The notes under the pieces were generated by a model. The model ran no database searches. It saw only the letters and a list, made by a program, of their open reading frames with translations, and was not told the DNA's origin. From Elusimicrobia bacterium GWC2_64_44 (GTDB lineage: Bacteria > Elusimicrobiota > Elusimicrobia > Elusimicrobiales > UBA9959): a stretch of 36,156 nucleotides of DNA. Positions within the stretch are counted from its first letter, which is position 1. Each line of letters begins with the position of its first letter. This document shows positions 1 through 6,913 of the stretch, piece after piece. The stretch spans positions 1-36,156 of the forward strand of contig MGUG01000060.1 in the NCBI GenBank assembly GCA_001799845.1, in the 5' to 3' direction. The position numbers and the translations under genes are program-made.

Positions 1-90
1 CTACGGCGTCGGCCATCGTGGCGCAGAACAGGCGGATCGAGCGGGCTACGGCGTCGGCCATCGTGGCGCAGAACAGGCGGATCGAGCGGG
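1..90. repeat. Exact 45-bp tandem duplication inside rpsB
   Basis: Positions 1-45 and 46-90 are identical base for base. The unit length is divisible by three, so on the minus strand it duplicates 15 codons of rpsB in frame. It touches the window edge, so a third copy cannot be excluded. A recent slippage duplication or an assembly-graph artefact at a contig end would both look like this. Confidence 0.95.
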
Positions 91-712
91 CGGCGTCGTC
101 GTTGCCCGGGATCGGCCAGTCGAGCTGGTCGGGGTCGCAATTTGTGTCGCAGACGCCGACGATCGGGATCTTGAGCCTGTGGGCTTCCTTGAGGGCGTTG
201 GCCTCGTTGACGGGGTCCACGATGAACATGATGTCCGGCAGGTTGCGCAGGTTGCGGATACCGCTGAGCAGCTTAACCAGGCGGGCCTTCTCCTTGGAGA
301 GGCGGGACACTTCTTTCTTGGACATGACCTTGAACAGGCCGTCGTTCTCGAACTTCTCGAGCTCGTCGAAGCGCTTGAGGGACTTGCGGAGGGTCTCGAA
401 GTTGGTCAGCGTGCCGCCGAGCCACTTTTCGTGGACGTAGGAGACGTCGGCGCGGACGGCCTCTTCGCGGATGATCTCTTTGGCCTGTTTCTTGGTGCCG
501 ACGAACAGGAAGGTCTTGCCGGCCTTGGCGGAGTCCTTGACGAAGGTATAGGCCTTCTTGATCTCCTTAACGGTCTTCTGCAGATCGAGGATATGGATGC
601 CGTTGCGCTCGCCGAATATGTAGCGGGCCATCTTGGGATTCCACCTGTAGGTCTGGTGACCGAAGTGGACTCCGGCTTCTAACATGCTTTTCATGGTAAC
701 GTTAAGTGCCAT
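1..712 (-). CDS. rpsB: 30S ribosomal protein S2 (3' end cut by window edge)
   Basis: Ribosomal protein S2, a component of the 30S subunit near the mRNA exit side. Reading down from 712, the protein begins [20 protein letters not shown], which carries the S2 signature VHFGHQ. It continues with [23 protein letters not shown] and [13 protein letters not shown], all typical S2 blocks. The ATG at 712-710 is preceded by GGAGAG (724-719) with 6 nt spacing. About 237 codons are visible and no stop is reached, so the C-terminus lies outside the window. The last 30 visible codons are a perfect tandem duplication of 15 codons ([15 protein letters not shown] twice), which is unusual for S2 and may be an assembly artefact at a contig end. 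Confidence 0.97.
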   Translation of the reverse strand, partial: MALNVTMKSMLEAGVHFGHQTYRWNPKMARYIFGERNGIHILDLQKTVKEIKKAYTFVKDSAKAGKTFLFVGTKKQAKEIIREEAVRADVSYVHEKWLGGTLTNFETLRKSLKRFDELEKFENDGLFKVMSKKEVSRLSKEKARLVKLLSGIRNLRNLPDIMFIVDPVNEANALKEAHRLKIPIVGVCDTNCDPDQLDWPIPGNDDAARSIRLFCATMADAVARSIRLFCATMADAV

Positions 713-790
713 TGGGAACTCTCCTTCCGTCTCTATACGTTGCGTTTCTTTTCCCGCCCTCAAGGGGCAGGATTTCAACCGCGTGCTTTA

Positions 791-819
791 ATATTATCAT
801 ATTGCTCCCCATACTTCAA
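791..819 (-). promoter_or_regulatory. Predicted sigma70-type promoter of rpsB
   Basis: On the minus strand, TTGAAG (819-814) and TAATAT (796-791) are separated by exactly 17 nt, close to the TTGACA-17-TATAAT consensus. Transcription would start about 70 nt upstream of the rpsB ATG. The leader contains a small GC-rich hairpin around 755-773 (GCCC...GGGC arms), where S2-type autoregulation could act, but nothing specific is recognisable. Confidence 0.6.
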
Positions 820-863
820 CGCAAAAAGCGGCCAACGGAGACCTTACTATGGCTCGCGATGGC

Positions 864-999
864 CGGCGGCCTACCGCAGGGGCAGGACCGCAAAACGCGT
901 TCGCGCACACCGTGCGCTCACTCGACACTCGGCCTCGGCGCTACGCAAACCTCGGCCTCGCGACGGTTTTGCTTGTCCTACCCCTGCGGTCTCCGCCGC
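864..999. repeat. Imperfect inverted repeat, ~33-bp arms
   Basis: The left arm at 864-896 and right arm at 966-999 are near reverse complements. Matching cores are CCGCAGGGGCAGGA on the left against TCCTACCCCTGCGG on the right, and GCAAAAC against GTTTTGC, with a few mismatches and one indel. The roughly 70-bp loop contains a degenerate direct repeat (CTCGGCCTCG at 938 and 951). It could be a fossil non-autonomous element or a structured RNA. No transposase is adjacent. Confidence 0.6.
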
Positions 1000-1035
1000 T
1001 CATTCCCTGTTACAGCATCGCCGCGGATATACGGA

Positions 1036-1165
1036 GGGGACGGCCGGGGAGGGGTTCCGTGCGACTTGGGGAGGGGGGCCCCGCCCTTAATTTCCCAAGG
1101 GCGGGGGGAACCGCGCAACGGTTCCCTGCAGTCCAGGAGCACGGGGCCCCTCCCCGGCCGTCCCC
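1036..1165. repeat. Nested inverted repeat with GGGGACG/CGTCCCC ends
   Basis: Arms of 27 bp at 1036-1062 and 1139-1165 are reverse complements except at two positions. The outer ends are GGGGACG and CGTCCCC. Inside is a second stem, CCCCGCCCTT (1079-1088) against AAGGGCGGGG (1097-1106). The same seven terminal bases end the perfect palindrome at 18147-18235, which hints at one family of elements, though the rest of the two sequences differs. Confidence 0.65.
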
Positions 1166-1234
1166 GACTGGGCATCTCGCGGTTCTCTAATATCCGGCTC
1201 ACTTCACTGAGGGAGGGGGAGAGAGGGGTTTTGC

Positions 1235-1240
1235 TATAAT
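1235..1240 (+). promoter_or_regulatory. -10 box immediately upstream of nadE (leaderless candidate)
   Basis: A perfect TATAAT lies 7 nt before the ATG at 1248 and overlaps the neighbourhood of an alternative ATG at 1242. Transcription from it would begin at about 1247-1248, giving essentially no 5' leader. No convincing -35 hexamer is visible. The purine-rich GAGGGAGGGGGAGAGAGGGG upstream (1209-1228) is too far from 1248 to be a normal ribosome binding site. Confidence 0.45.
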
Positions 1241-1247
1241 TATGGCG

Positions 1248-2888
1248 ATGAAAATCGCTATCGCGCAGATCAATCCGCTGGTGGGGGATATCGACGGGAA
1301 CCTGAAGCTCATCGAGGCTTTCGCGCGCCGGGCGGAACAGGCCGGGGCGGACCTGGCCGTCTTCCCGGAGCTCGCTATCACCGGCTACCCGCCGCTGGAC
1401 CTGCTCGAGAAAAAGAATTTTATAGACGCCAATTTAAAGGCGCTGAAGCAGCTCGCGGCGCTGAAGCTGAAGACGGCGCTCGCCGTCGGCTACGTGGACC
1501 GCAACCCGGCGAAGAAGGGCAAGCCGCTGCACAACGCCATCGCCCTCATCGACGGCGGAAAAGTGGCCGCGCGGCGGTTCAAGTCGCTGCTGCCCACCTA
1601 CGACATCTTCGACGAGGCCCGGTATTTCGAGCCGGCGGCCGACAACCGCCCGGTCAGATTCCGCGGCACGGTCCTCGGCCTCACGGTCTGCGAGGACATC
1701 TGGGCCGGCACCAGCCTGCTGCCCAGCCGCCTGCTCTACCGCCACAACCCCGCGCAAAGCCTGCGCGCCGCCAAGGCCTCCGTCATCATCAACATCTCCG
1801 CCTCGCCGTTCTACCGCGGCAAGAGCGCCCTGCGCCGCCGCCTCCTTTCCGGTCTCGCCAGGAAGATGCGCGCGCACATCATCTACGCCAACCAGGCCGG
1901 CGCCAACGACGAACTGATCTTCGACGGCAACAGCTTCGCGCTGGGCCCCGACGGCAAGGTCGCCGCCGCCGCCGCGGCCTTCGCCGAGGACCTCGTCCTC
2001 GTGGATACCGCCGGCCGCGCCAGGCCGGGCCCGCGCCCGTCGCAGGACGAGACCGCCGAGATCCGCGACGCGCTGACCCTGGGCATCAGGGACTATTTCC
2101 GCAAGCTCGGCTTCAAGCAGGCCCTGCTCGGCCTCAGCGGCGGCATCGACTCCGCCGTGGTGGCCGCGCTGGCCGCCCGGGCCCTCGGCCCGCAGAACGT
2201 CACAGGCGTGCTGATGCCTTCCGCCTACACCGCCGCGCGCAGCGTCTCCGACGCGCTGGCGCTGGCCTGCCGCCTCGGCATAAGAACGCGCACCATCCCG
2301 ATAAAGAGTATCTACAGTTCTTTCCTTAAAGAGTTAAAGCCGGAGGGGAAGGGAATCTCCCTGACGATGCAGAACCTGCAGGCCCGCGCCCGCGGCAGCC
2401 TGCTGATGGCGCTTTCAAATTCCAACGGTTGGCTGAACCTCACCACCGGCAACAAGTCGGAGATCGCCGTGGGCTACTGCACCCTCTACGGCGACACCGC
2501 CGGGGCGCTCGCGCCCATCGCCGATCTGTTCAAGACCGAGGTTTACCGCCTGGCCGCCTGCTTCAACAGGGACGAAGAACTGATCCCCCGCGCCATCATA
2601 CGGCGCCCGCCCACCGCCGAGCTGAAGCCGGGCCAGAAGGACCAGGACGATCTGCCGCCGTATAAGACCCTCGACGAGATCCTGCGCCTCTACCTCGAGG
2701 AGAACCGGACGCCGGCCGAGATAGCCGCGCGCGGCTTTAACCCCGCCCTGGTCCGCTCCATCCTGCGCCGCGTCGAGCTGAACGAGTACAAGCGCAAGCA
2801 GCTGCCGATAGCACTCAAGGTGACCGAGAAGTCCTTCGGCTACGGGCGCAAGATGCCCATCGTGAAAGCCCTCGGCTTTACCTCCTGA
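1248..2888 (+). CDS. nadE: Glutamine-dependent NAD+ synthetase
   Basis: Catalyses the last step of NAD synthesis: ATP-dependent amidation of deamido-NAD with ammonia from glutamine, in the cytoplasm. The N-terminal nitrilase-type glutaminase domain carries the Glu-Lys-Cys triad at about E41 (FPELAITGYPP), K112 (FKSLLPTYDIFDE) and C148 (GLTVCEDIW). The C-terminal synthetase domain has the PP-loop SGGIDS at 297-302 and the TTGNKSE and KDQDDLPPY blocks. At 546 residues it matches the two-domain family. The start at 1248 (MKIAIAQINP) fits the family N-terminus and the promoter spacing; an in-frame ATG at 1242 would add two residues. It heads an operon with the next two genes. Confidence 0.96.
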   Translation: MKIAIAQINPLVGDIDGNLKLIEAFARRAEQAGADLAVFPELAITGYPPLDLLEKKNFIDANLKALKQLAALKLKTALAVGYVDRNPAKKGKPLHNAIALIDGGKVAARRFKSLLPTYDIFDEARYFEPAADNRPVRFRGTVLGLTVCEDIWAGTSLLPSRLLYRHNPAQSLRAAKASVIINISASPFYRGKSALRRRLLSGLARKMRAHIIYANQAGANDELIFDGNSFALGPDGKVAAAAAAFAEDLVLVDTAGRARPGPRPSQDETAEIRDALTLGIRDYFRKLGFKQALLGLSGGIDSAVVAALAARALGPQNVTGVLMPSAYTAARSVSDALALACRLGIRTRTIPIKSIYSSFLKELKPEGKGISLTMQNLQARARGSLLMALSNSNGWLNLTTGNKSEIAVGYCTLYGDTAGALAPIADLFKTEVYRLAACFNRDEELIPRAIIRRPPTAELKPGQKDQDDLPPYKTLDEILRLYLEENRTPAEIAARGFNPALVRSILRRVELNEYKRKQLPIALKVTEKSFGYGRKMPIVKALGFTS

Positions 2889-2889
2889 A

Positions 2890-4257
2890 ATGTCCAGACG
2901 CCCCGCCGCCCTAGCCCTCGCGCTGCTCTTCCTGCTGGGAGCCGCGGCGCACGCCCAGGCCCCCGCGAAAAAGAAGCGCAGGCTGCCGAAGCCCCCGATA
3001 AAGGCCAAAGAAGAGCTGGTCAAGCCCGAGCCGAAAACGAAAGAGGACATCATCAAGACGGTAGAGCGCCCGGCGCCGCCTAAGGAAGGCCTGCTAGGCC
3101 GGGTGCTGAACGCCATCACGATAGACACCCCCAACGGCCCGCTGATCCCGTTCCCCGTAGTGGATTCCAGCAAGGACCTCGGCCCGAGCTTCGGCGTCAT
3201 GCCGGTAGTGGCCATCAGGAAGAAGGGCACCGGCGAGATCAAATCCGTGCTGGTGCCCTCGGTCAATTACAACGAGAACCTGCGCACCACGCTGACCTAC
3301 CGCCACTACATCTTCCCCGACGACAAGCGCTACTTCATCCTGCGGGCCTCCCGCTCCGAGCGCGTGGAGCGCGAGCTGATGGCCTACTACTACACCCCCG
3401 ACGTCTTCGCCTCCGGCTTCCGGCTGAGCGTGGAAGCCAAGCACTGGGTGACCGGCAAGCCCTCCTTCTACGGCTACGGGATCAACTCCAACCGCGGCGA
3501 CAAGGCCAATTACTCGCTGCAGATGACCGGCGAGGAGATCATCGCCGACCTGCCGCTGATAAAGCACCTCTTCTTCAACTTCAACCACTCCTATTTCGAC
3601 AAGCGCGTCGGCGTGGGCCCCGTGAGCTCCGGCCAGCTGAACGCCCTGTTCCCGGCCGAGTACGCCGTCGCCTCGCGGCTGAGCACCTTCCACACCAACC
3701 GCTTCTCGCTGGTCTACGACGATACCGACCACCCCTTCCTGCCGAAGGTCGGGACCTACGCCAGCGCCTCGGTGCTCTACTCCAACCGCAAGCTGGGCTC
3801 GGACTACGAGTACCGCACCTACGCGCTGCAGGTCAAGCACTACTACAACTACAAGGAAGAAAGCCGCTACGTCACGGCGGCGCATTACCTGCTGCAGTTC
3901 CAGCGCGGGGAGACGCTGCCCTTCCACGCCCTGCCGCAGCTGGGGGAGAGCACCGGCCTCAGGATGACCGGCGACGGCCGCTTCACCGACCGCGGCAAGT
4001 TCGTCTTCACCCTCGAGGAGCGCATCACCCTCTCGAAGACCCCGTTCTACAAGTTCATCAGCGAGACGGAGATCGCGCCCTTCCTGGACATCGGCACGGT
4101 CTTCCCGAAAGTCTCCGCCTTCCGCGCCCGCGACCTGAAGTACGGGCCCGGCATCTCGGCGCGGCTGGTCATCCGGCCGCAGCTCGTGGCCACGGTGGAC
4201 TTCGCCTACGGTTCCGAAGGGACCAACGCCATCATCCGCATCGGCTACCCGTTCTAA
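2890..4257 (+). CDS. Omp85/BamA-family outer-membrane beta-barrel protein without POTRA domains
   Basis: Predicted outer-membrane protein of 455 residues. It has a signal peptide (hydrophobic 6-20, cleavage near AHA-QA), then a Lys/Pro-rich segment (about 25-70), then roughly 375 residues rich in alternating aromatic/polar strands. The size fits a 16-stranded Omp85 (bacterial surface antigen) barrel. Supporting motifs are YDDTDHPFLPKVGTY, APFLDIGTVF and the C-terminal GSEGTNAIIRIGYPF, which ends in the phenylalanine recognised by the BAM machinery. No POTRA repeats fit in the N-terminus, so it is not BamA itself. It starts 2 nt after the nadE stop and abuts the Nudix gene. The transported substrate, if any, is unknown. 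Confidence 0.8.
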   Translation: MSRRPAALALALLFLLGAAAHAQAPAKKKRRLPKPPIKAKEELVKPEPKTKEDIIKTVERPAPPKEGLLGRVLNAITIDTPNGPLIPFPVVDSSKDLGPSFGVMPVVAIRKKGTGEIKSVLVPSVNYNENLRTTLTYRHYIFPDDKRYFILRASRSERVERELMAYYYTPDVFASGFRLSVEAKHWVTGKPSFYGYGINSNRGDKANYSLQMTGEEIIADLPLIKHLFFNFNHSYFDKRVGVGPVSSGQLNALFPAEYAVASRLSTFHTNRFSLVYDDTDHPFLPKVGTYASASVLYSNRKLGSDYEYRTYALQVKHYYNYKEESRYVTAAHYLLQFQRGETLPFHALPQLGESTGLRMTGDGRFTDRGKFVFTLEERITLSKTPFYKFISETEIAPFLDIGTVFPKVSAFRARDLKYGPGISARLVIRPQLVATVDFAYGSEGTNAIIRIGYPF

Positions 4258-4725
4258 ATGATCACCCGCGGCAAAAATGTCAGGATCTCGGCCAAAGCCA
4301 TACTTATAAGGAAGGGGCGCGTGCTGCTGATGCGCGCGCGCGACCGGCAGGGCGTCTATTACCTGCTGCCCGGCGGCGGCCAGCGGCACGGAGAGACGCT
4401 GCACGAAGCCCTGGTCAGGGAATGCCTGGAAGAGACCGGCGTGCTGGTCCGGCCGCTCGAGGCCCGCTACATCCGGGACTACATCGCCGGGCACCACGAA
4501 TTCGCGGCCTCGGACGGGGCTTTTCACCAGGTGGAGATAATGTTCCTCTGCGAGTTCGTAAAGAAGACCGGGCGGCCGCGGCGGCCGGACAAAAACCAGA
4601 CCGGCTCGAGCTGGGTACTCCTCTCCCGCCTGGCCAAGGTCCGCCTTTACCCGTCCGTCCTCAAGCCCCTGCTCGGCCCGGCCGGCCAGCTGCGCGGGCC
4701 GGTCTACCTCGGCGACGTCAACTAA
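4258..4725 (+). CDS. Nudix hydrolase
   Basis: A small (155 aa) pyrophosphohydrolase of the Nudix superfamily, cleaving nucleoside diphosphate-linked substrates with Mg2+. The Nudix box GX5EX7REUXEEXGU is intact: GGQRHGE at about 39-45 followed by REC and EETGV. The preceding LLPGG is also typical. The ATG follows directly after the TAA of the barrel gene, so the two are probably translationally coupled. The substrate cannot be read from sequence. Linkage to nadE makes a NAD-related or nucleotide-sugar dinucleotide plausible, but this is inference. Confidence 0.88.
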   Translation: MITRGKNVRISAKAILIRKGRVLLMRARDRQGVYYLLPGGGQRHGETLHEALVRECLEETGVLVRPLEARYIRDYIAGHHEFAASDGAFHQVEIMFLCEFVKKTGRPRRPDKNQTGSSWVLLSRLAKVRLYPSVLKPLLGPAGQLRGPVYLGDVN

Positions 4726-4734
4726 CCTCCCAAA

Positions 4735-4762
4735 TAAAAAAGCCGCCGGCGCTCCGGCGGCT
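4735..4762 (-). terminator. Intrinsic terminator of the recO-glyQ'-glyS' operon (possibly bidirectional)
   Basis: The hairpin AGCCGCCGG-CGCT-CCGGCGGCT (4741-4762) lies between convergent genes. Read on the minus strand it is followed by an uninterrupted run of T (complement of 4736-4741), a classic rho-independent terminator. On the plus strand the tail is only TTCCCT, so termination of the nadE operon would be weaker. Confidence 0.85.
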
Positions 4763-4783
4763 TCCCTGGTGGTCCGGCGGGCC

Positions 4784-5605
4784 CTAGCCGGCCCGGCGCC
4801 GCGCGGCGGCGGCGAGCGCGGCCTCGGCGGCGGCGCGGAACCCGTCCTCGACGTTGCGCTGGCCCTTCGAAAGCCCGTCGCGGACCCCGGCGAAATACGG
4901 CTGCAAGCGGCCGGCGGCGTCGGCGACCGGGAAGAACAGCCCGGCCTTCAGCGCACCGCGGAGCAGTTCCGTCGGCAGCGCCAGGTATTCCTGGGAAAAG
5001 CCGCCAACCACCACTACTGGGTACTCGGCGAGGTACAGGGTCTCGCGGAGCAGGCCGCCGTCCGGCTCTATCTCCAGCTTCATGCGCTTGCCGGCGGCGG
5101 CGAGGCCGCGGCGCAGCGCGTCCAGCCGCTCTTCGTCCTTTACCAGCACGCAGGCGTGCTCCAGCGTCCTGAAATATCTTTCGGCGGAAGGCACTCGCAG
5201 CCGGCGCGGCCCGGCCGCGTCGTGGCCGTCCGTATCGCGGCCGGACTTCACGCCGGCCAGCGAGAACGCCACCAGCTTCTCGCCGTGCAGAGCCACCAGG
5301 CCGCGCAGCGGCCTGGGGAAGCGGAAGCCCGAGGGCTCCCAGGTCATCGCGTCCGGGAAGTCCAGCCTGGCCAGCAGTCGGGGGAAGATGCCGGCGAGGG
5401 CTTTGGTCGCTGGCCCGGCGGGCAAGTCTCGGGCGTAGAGCACCAGGCGCCTGCAGGTGCCGTAAGCTTCAATGCCGCCGCAGGCGAGGCCAGCCGCGGC
5501 GAACTCCCCGGCGGCCAGCTGTTTCAGCCGCTCCACGGCCGGCGGGAGAAGCCGGGCTGGCAGGTTTTCCGCCAATACTTCCAGCAGGACGTCGCGCCCG
5601 GTCAT
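4784..5605 (-). CDS. Truncated GlyRS beta-subunit-like protein (reduced GlyS paralogue)
   Basis: Homologous to the N-terminal part of the beta subunit of bacterial heterotetrameric glycyl-tRNA synthetase. The blocks match in family order: LLEVLAENLPARLLPPAVE, GTCRRLVLYARDLP, FPDAMTWEPSGFRFPRPLRG, VKSGRDTDGH, LAEYPVVVVGGFSQEYLALP, FFPVADAAGRLQPYFAG. It is only 273 residues against about 690 normally. The HD-like and anticodon-binding C-terminal domains are absent, and the family block TMKHHQKYFPV has become ALKAGLFFPV. Its ATG overlaps the stop of the alpha-like gene (ATGA, 5605-5602), implying translational coupling. The frame is open and ends at a good terminator, so it looks maintained. Glycylation by this protein is very unlikely; its role is unknown. 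Confidence 0.75.
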   Translation of the reverse strand: MTGRDVLLEVLAENLPARLLPPAVERLKQLAAGEFAAAGLACGGIEAYGTCRRLVLYARDLPAGPATKALAGIFPRLLARLDFPDAMTWEPSGFRFPRPLRGLVALHGEKLVAFSLAGVKSGRDTDGHDAAGPRRLRVPSAERYFRTLEHACVLVKDEERLDALRRGLAAAGKRMKLEIEPDGGLLRETLYLAEYPVVVVGGFSQEYLALPTELLRGALKAGLFFPVADAAGRLQPYFAGVRDGLSKGQRNVEDGFRAAAEAALAAAARRRAG

Positions 5606-6108
5606 GCGCCCTCCCCGTCAGGCCCGGAGTGCAGGTCGCCGTAGGTCAGGCGGCCCGCCCAGGCGAGGTCGGAAGTATTTTTCCTGCGCTGCGAAGCCAG
5701 GGCCAGGCGCTCCAGGGAGAAGACCAGTTCCACACCGCCGGCTTGCCGCGGGTAGACGAACCGCGCGGCGGGCAGGCCATCCAGCAGCAGTTCCCAGCCG
5801 GGCCCGGTCTCCCGGTCGGCCGCCAGCCAGCGCACGTCGTGCTCAGCCCTGTCCAGGCCGGCCGCTTTTAAAGAATTAAGGAAGACCCGCCTGATGTCCG
5901 GCGGAGCCGGCCGCAGCAGCACCAGGTAGCGGTAGCGCCCGGGGAGATCGCCGGGCCCGCCGGCGCCCAGTGCCGCGCGGGCCGCGCCCGCGAGACAAAG
6001 GTGCGCCGGCTGCGCGGGAAAGCCAGCAACGGGGCCGGGCGGCATGACGGCGCAGCCCTGCTTGGCCCAGTACTGGTTAAGTTTTAGAATTATGTCCTGA
6101 AAATCCAC
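5602..6108 (-). CDS. Reduced GlyRS alpha-subunit-like protein (GlyQ paralogue)
   Basis: A 168-residue relative of the alpha (catalytic) subunit of heterotetrameric GlyRS, normally about 290 residues. The N-terminus VDFQDIILKLNQYWAKQGCA aligns with the family FQ-II-L--YW--QGC start. RPAPPDIRRVFLNSLKAAGL, EHDVRW, SLERLA and TYGDLH follow in family order. The segment with the family QPSRRPTDGRYGENPNRLQ motif has collapsed to PGRYRY, the DNWE segment is shortened, and the C-terminal helices are gone, so ATP/glycine activation is doubtful. Start is GTG at 6108 with GGAGG four nt upstream. It lies between recO and the truncated GlyS-like gene. It could be a decaying relic or a repurposed protein. 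Confidence 0.72.
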   Translation of the reverse strand: MDFQDIILKLNQYWAKQGCAVMPPGPVAGFPAQPAHLCLAGAARAALGAGGPGDLPGRYRYLVLLRPAPPDIRRVFLNSLKAAGLDRAEHDVRWLAADRETGPGWELLLDGLPAARFVYPRQAGGVELVFSLERLALASQRRKNTSDLAWAGRLTYGDLHSGPDGEGA

Positions 6109-6163
6109 TCCGCCTCCGCCGGACAGCCCGGCACCGGGATATTGTACATCTTTGGAACGGGTC

Positions 6164-6790
6164 TCACTTAACGAAAGGCAGCGTGCGCAGGTCTATGCCG
6201 ATATGCTCGCCGAAGAAGCGGGCGAACAGCCCGTCCACGAAGGCGGCAGCCGGCTCATCGTCGGGCAGCGCCCGCACTGCGGTCCAGCTGCCGGAATGCA
6301 GGGTGTCCCACAACCGCGCCTCAGGGCCGGCGGCCGTCTCCTTGAACCCGAAGCCGGCGAAATCCAGCGCCCGCAGCGTGAACGCCCGGCGCAGCCAGAA
6401 GGCCGGGCCGCAGGCGTCGAGGTCTTCCAGCGCGCCCAGCAGCAGCGCGTACTTCTGCGGCGACGGTTCCGCCGCCGGGGTAAGCTTGTTGATGACCTCG
6501 CAGTAATGCTGCGCCAGGTAAAGGCGGTCGAGGTCCGCCCTGATCCCGCCGAACACGCTGAGGGTGCTCCCGCCGGTGCAGACCGGGAAGTTGGAGCCCT
6601 TCTTGAGGTAGAAGCGGTAGTCGCCGGAGCAGAAGGCCTCGCTGAGAGCGCGCAGCTTGCCCTTGGCCAGCCGCACGCTCTTGAAGTTCACCTCCAGCTT
6701 GCCGTGCTCCAGCGTAAAGACCGTGACGATGCGGTCGCTCTCCCTGAGCGGCCGCCGCTGCAGCACTATGCCGTAATCGCAGAAGATCAT
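6164..6790 (-). CDS. recO: DNA repair protein RecO
   Basis: RecO works with RecF and RecR to load RecA onto SSB-coated single-stranded DNA and anneals complementary strands. The N-terminal OB-fold is recognisable (GIVLQRRPLRESDRIVTVFTLEHGKLEV), followed by a helical C-terminal domain with FWLRRAFTLRALDFAGFGF. At 208 residues it is shorter than the usual 230-250, and the C-terminal Cys4 zinc finger seen in many RecO proteins is missing. The order recO then glyQ- and glyS-type genes is the arrangement found in many bacteria that use heterotetrameric GlyRS. A TAGAAT box ends 6 nt before the ATG with no proper ribosome binding site, suggesting a leaderless message. Confidence 0.82.
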   Translation of the reverse strand: MIFCDYGIVLQRRPLRESDRIVTVFTLEHGKLEVNFKSVRLAKGKLRALSEAFCSGDYRFYLKKGSNFPVCTGGSTLSVFGGIRADLDRLYLAQHYCEVINKLTPAAEPSPQKYALLLGALEDLDACGPAFWLRRAFTLRALDFAGFGFKETAAGPEARLWDTLHSGSWTAVRALPDDEPAAAFVDGLFARFFGEHIGIDLRTLPFVK

Positions 6791-6796
6791 GGCCTT

Positions 6797-6802
6797 ATTC
6801 TA
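6797..6802 (-). promoter_or_regulatory. -10 box immediately upstream of recO (leaderless candidate)
   Basis: On the minus strand TAGAAT is followed by AAGGCC and then the recO ATG. A start of transcription 7 nt after the box would coincide with the A of the ATG. No -35-like sequence is visible in the GC-rich stretch upstream. Confidence 0.45.
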
Positions 6803-6844
6803 CAAATTTGGGCCGCCGGGGGCCCGGCGCCCGGGGGGGAATAT

Positions 6845-6852
6845 GCTAAAAT
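6845..6852 (+). promoter_or_regulatory. Possible -10 element of the GlyRS gene
   Basis: GCTAAAAT preceded by T (TGCTAAAAT, 6844-6852) resembles an extended -10 element, with no obvious -35. The predicted leader would carry a GC-rich hairpin (CGCGCC 6863-6868 with GGCGCG 6875-6880) before the AGGAG at 6900. The hairpin may be simple structure; no T-box or riboswitch features are seen. Confidence 0.35.
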
Positions 6853-6913
6853 CGTATTTTGCCGCGCCGCCGAAGGCGCGCGGCGCGCGCGACAATATTA
6901 GGAGATCATTCTG

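Larger units (their letters stand above)
713..1247. other. Long intergenic region between divergent rpsB and nadE
   Basis: This 535-bp gap holds the rpsB leader and promoter, two large imperfect inverted repeats (864-999 and 1036-1165) and a -10-like box just before nadE. No open frame in it resembles a protein, and the short frames present are artefacts of the palindromes and high G+C. No tRNA or known small RNA was recognised, although the palindromes would fold strongly if transcribed. Confidence 0.7.

Noticed and set aside
740..1239. Several short open frames in the rpsB-nadE gap
   Set aside because: They overlap each other in different frames, run through the inverted repeats, lack good ribosome binding sites and look like no protein family.
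6861..6913. T-box or glycine riboswitch in the GlyRS leader
   Set aside because: Only one small GC-rich hairpin is present; no T-box sequence, specifier loop or glycine aptamer core can be identified.
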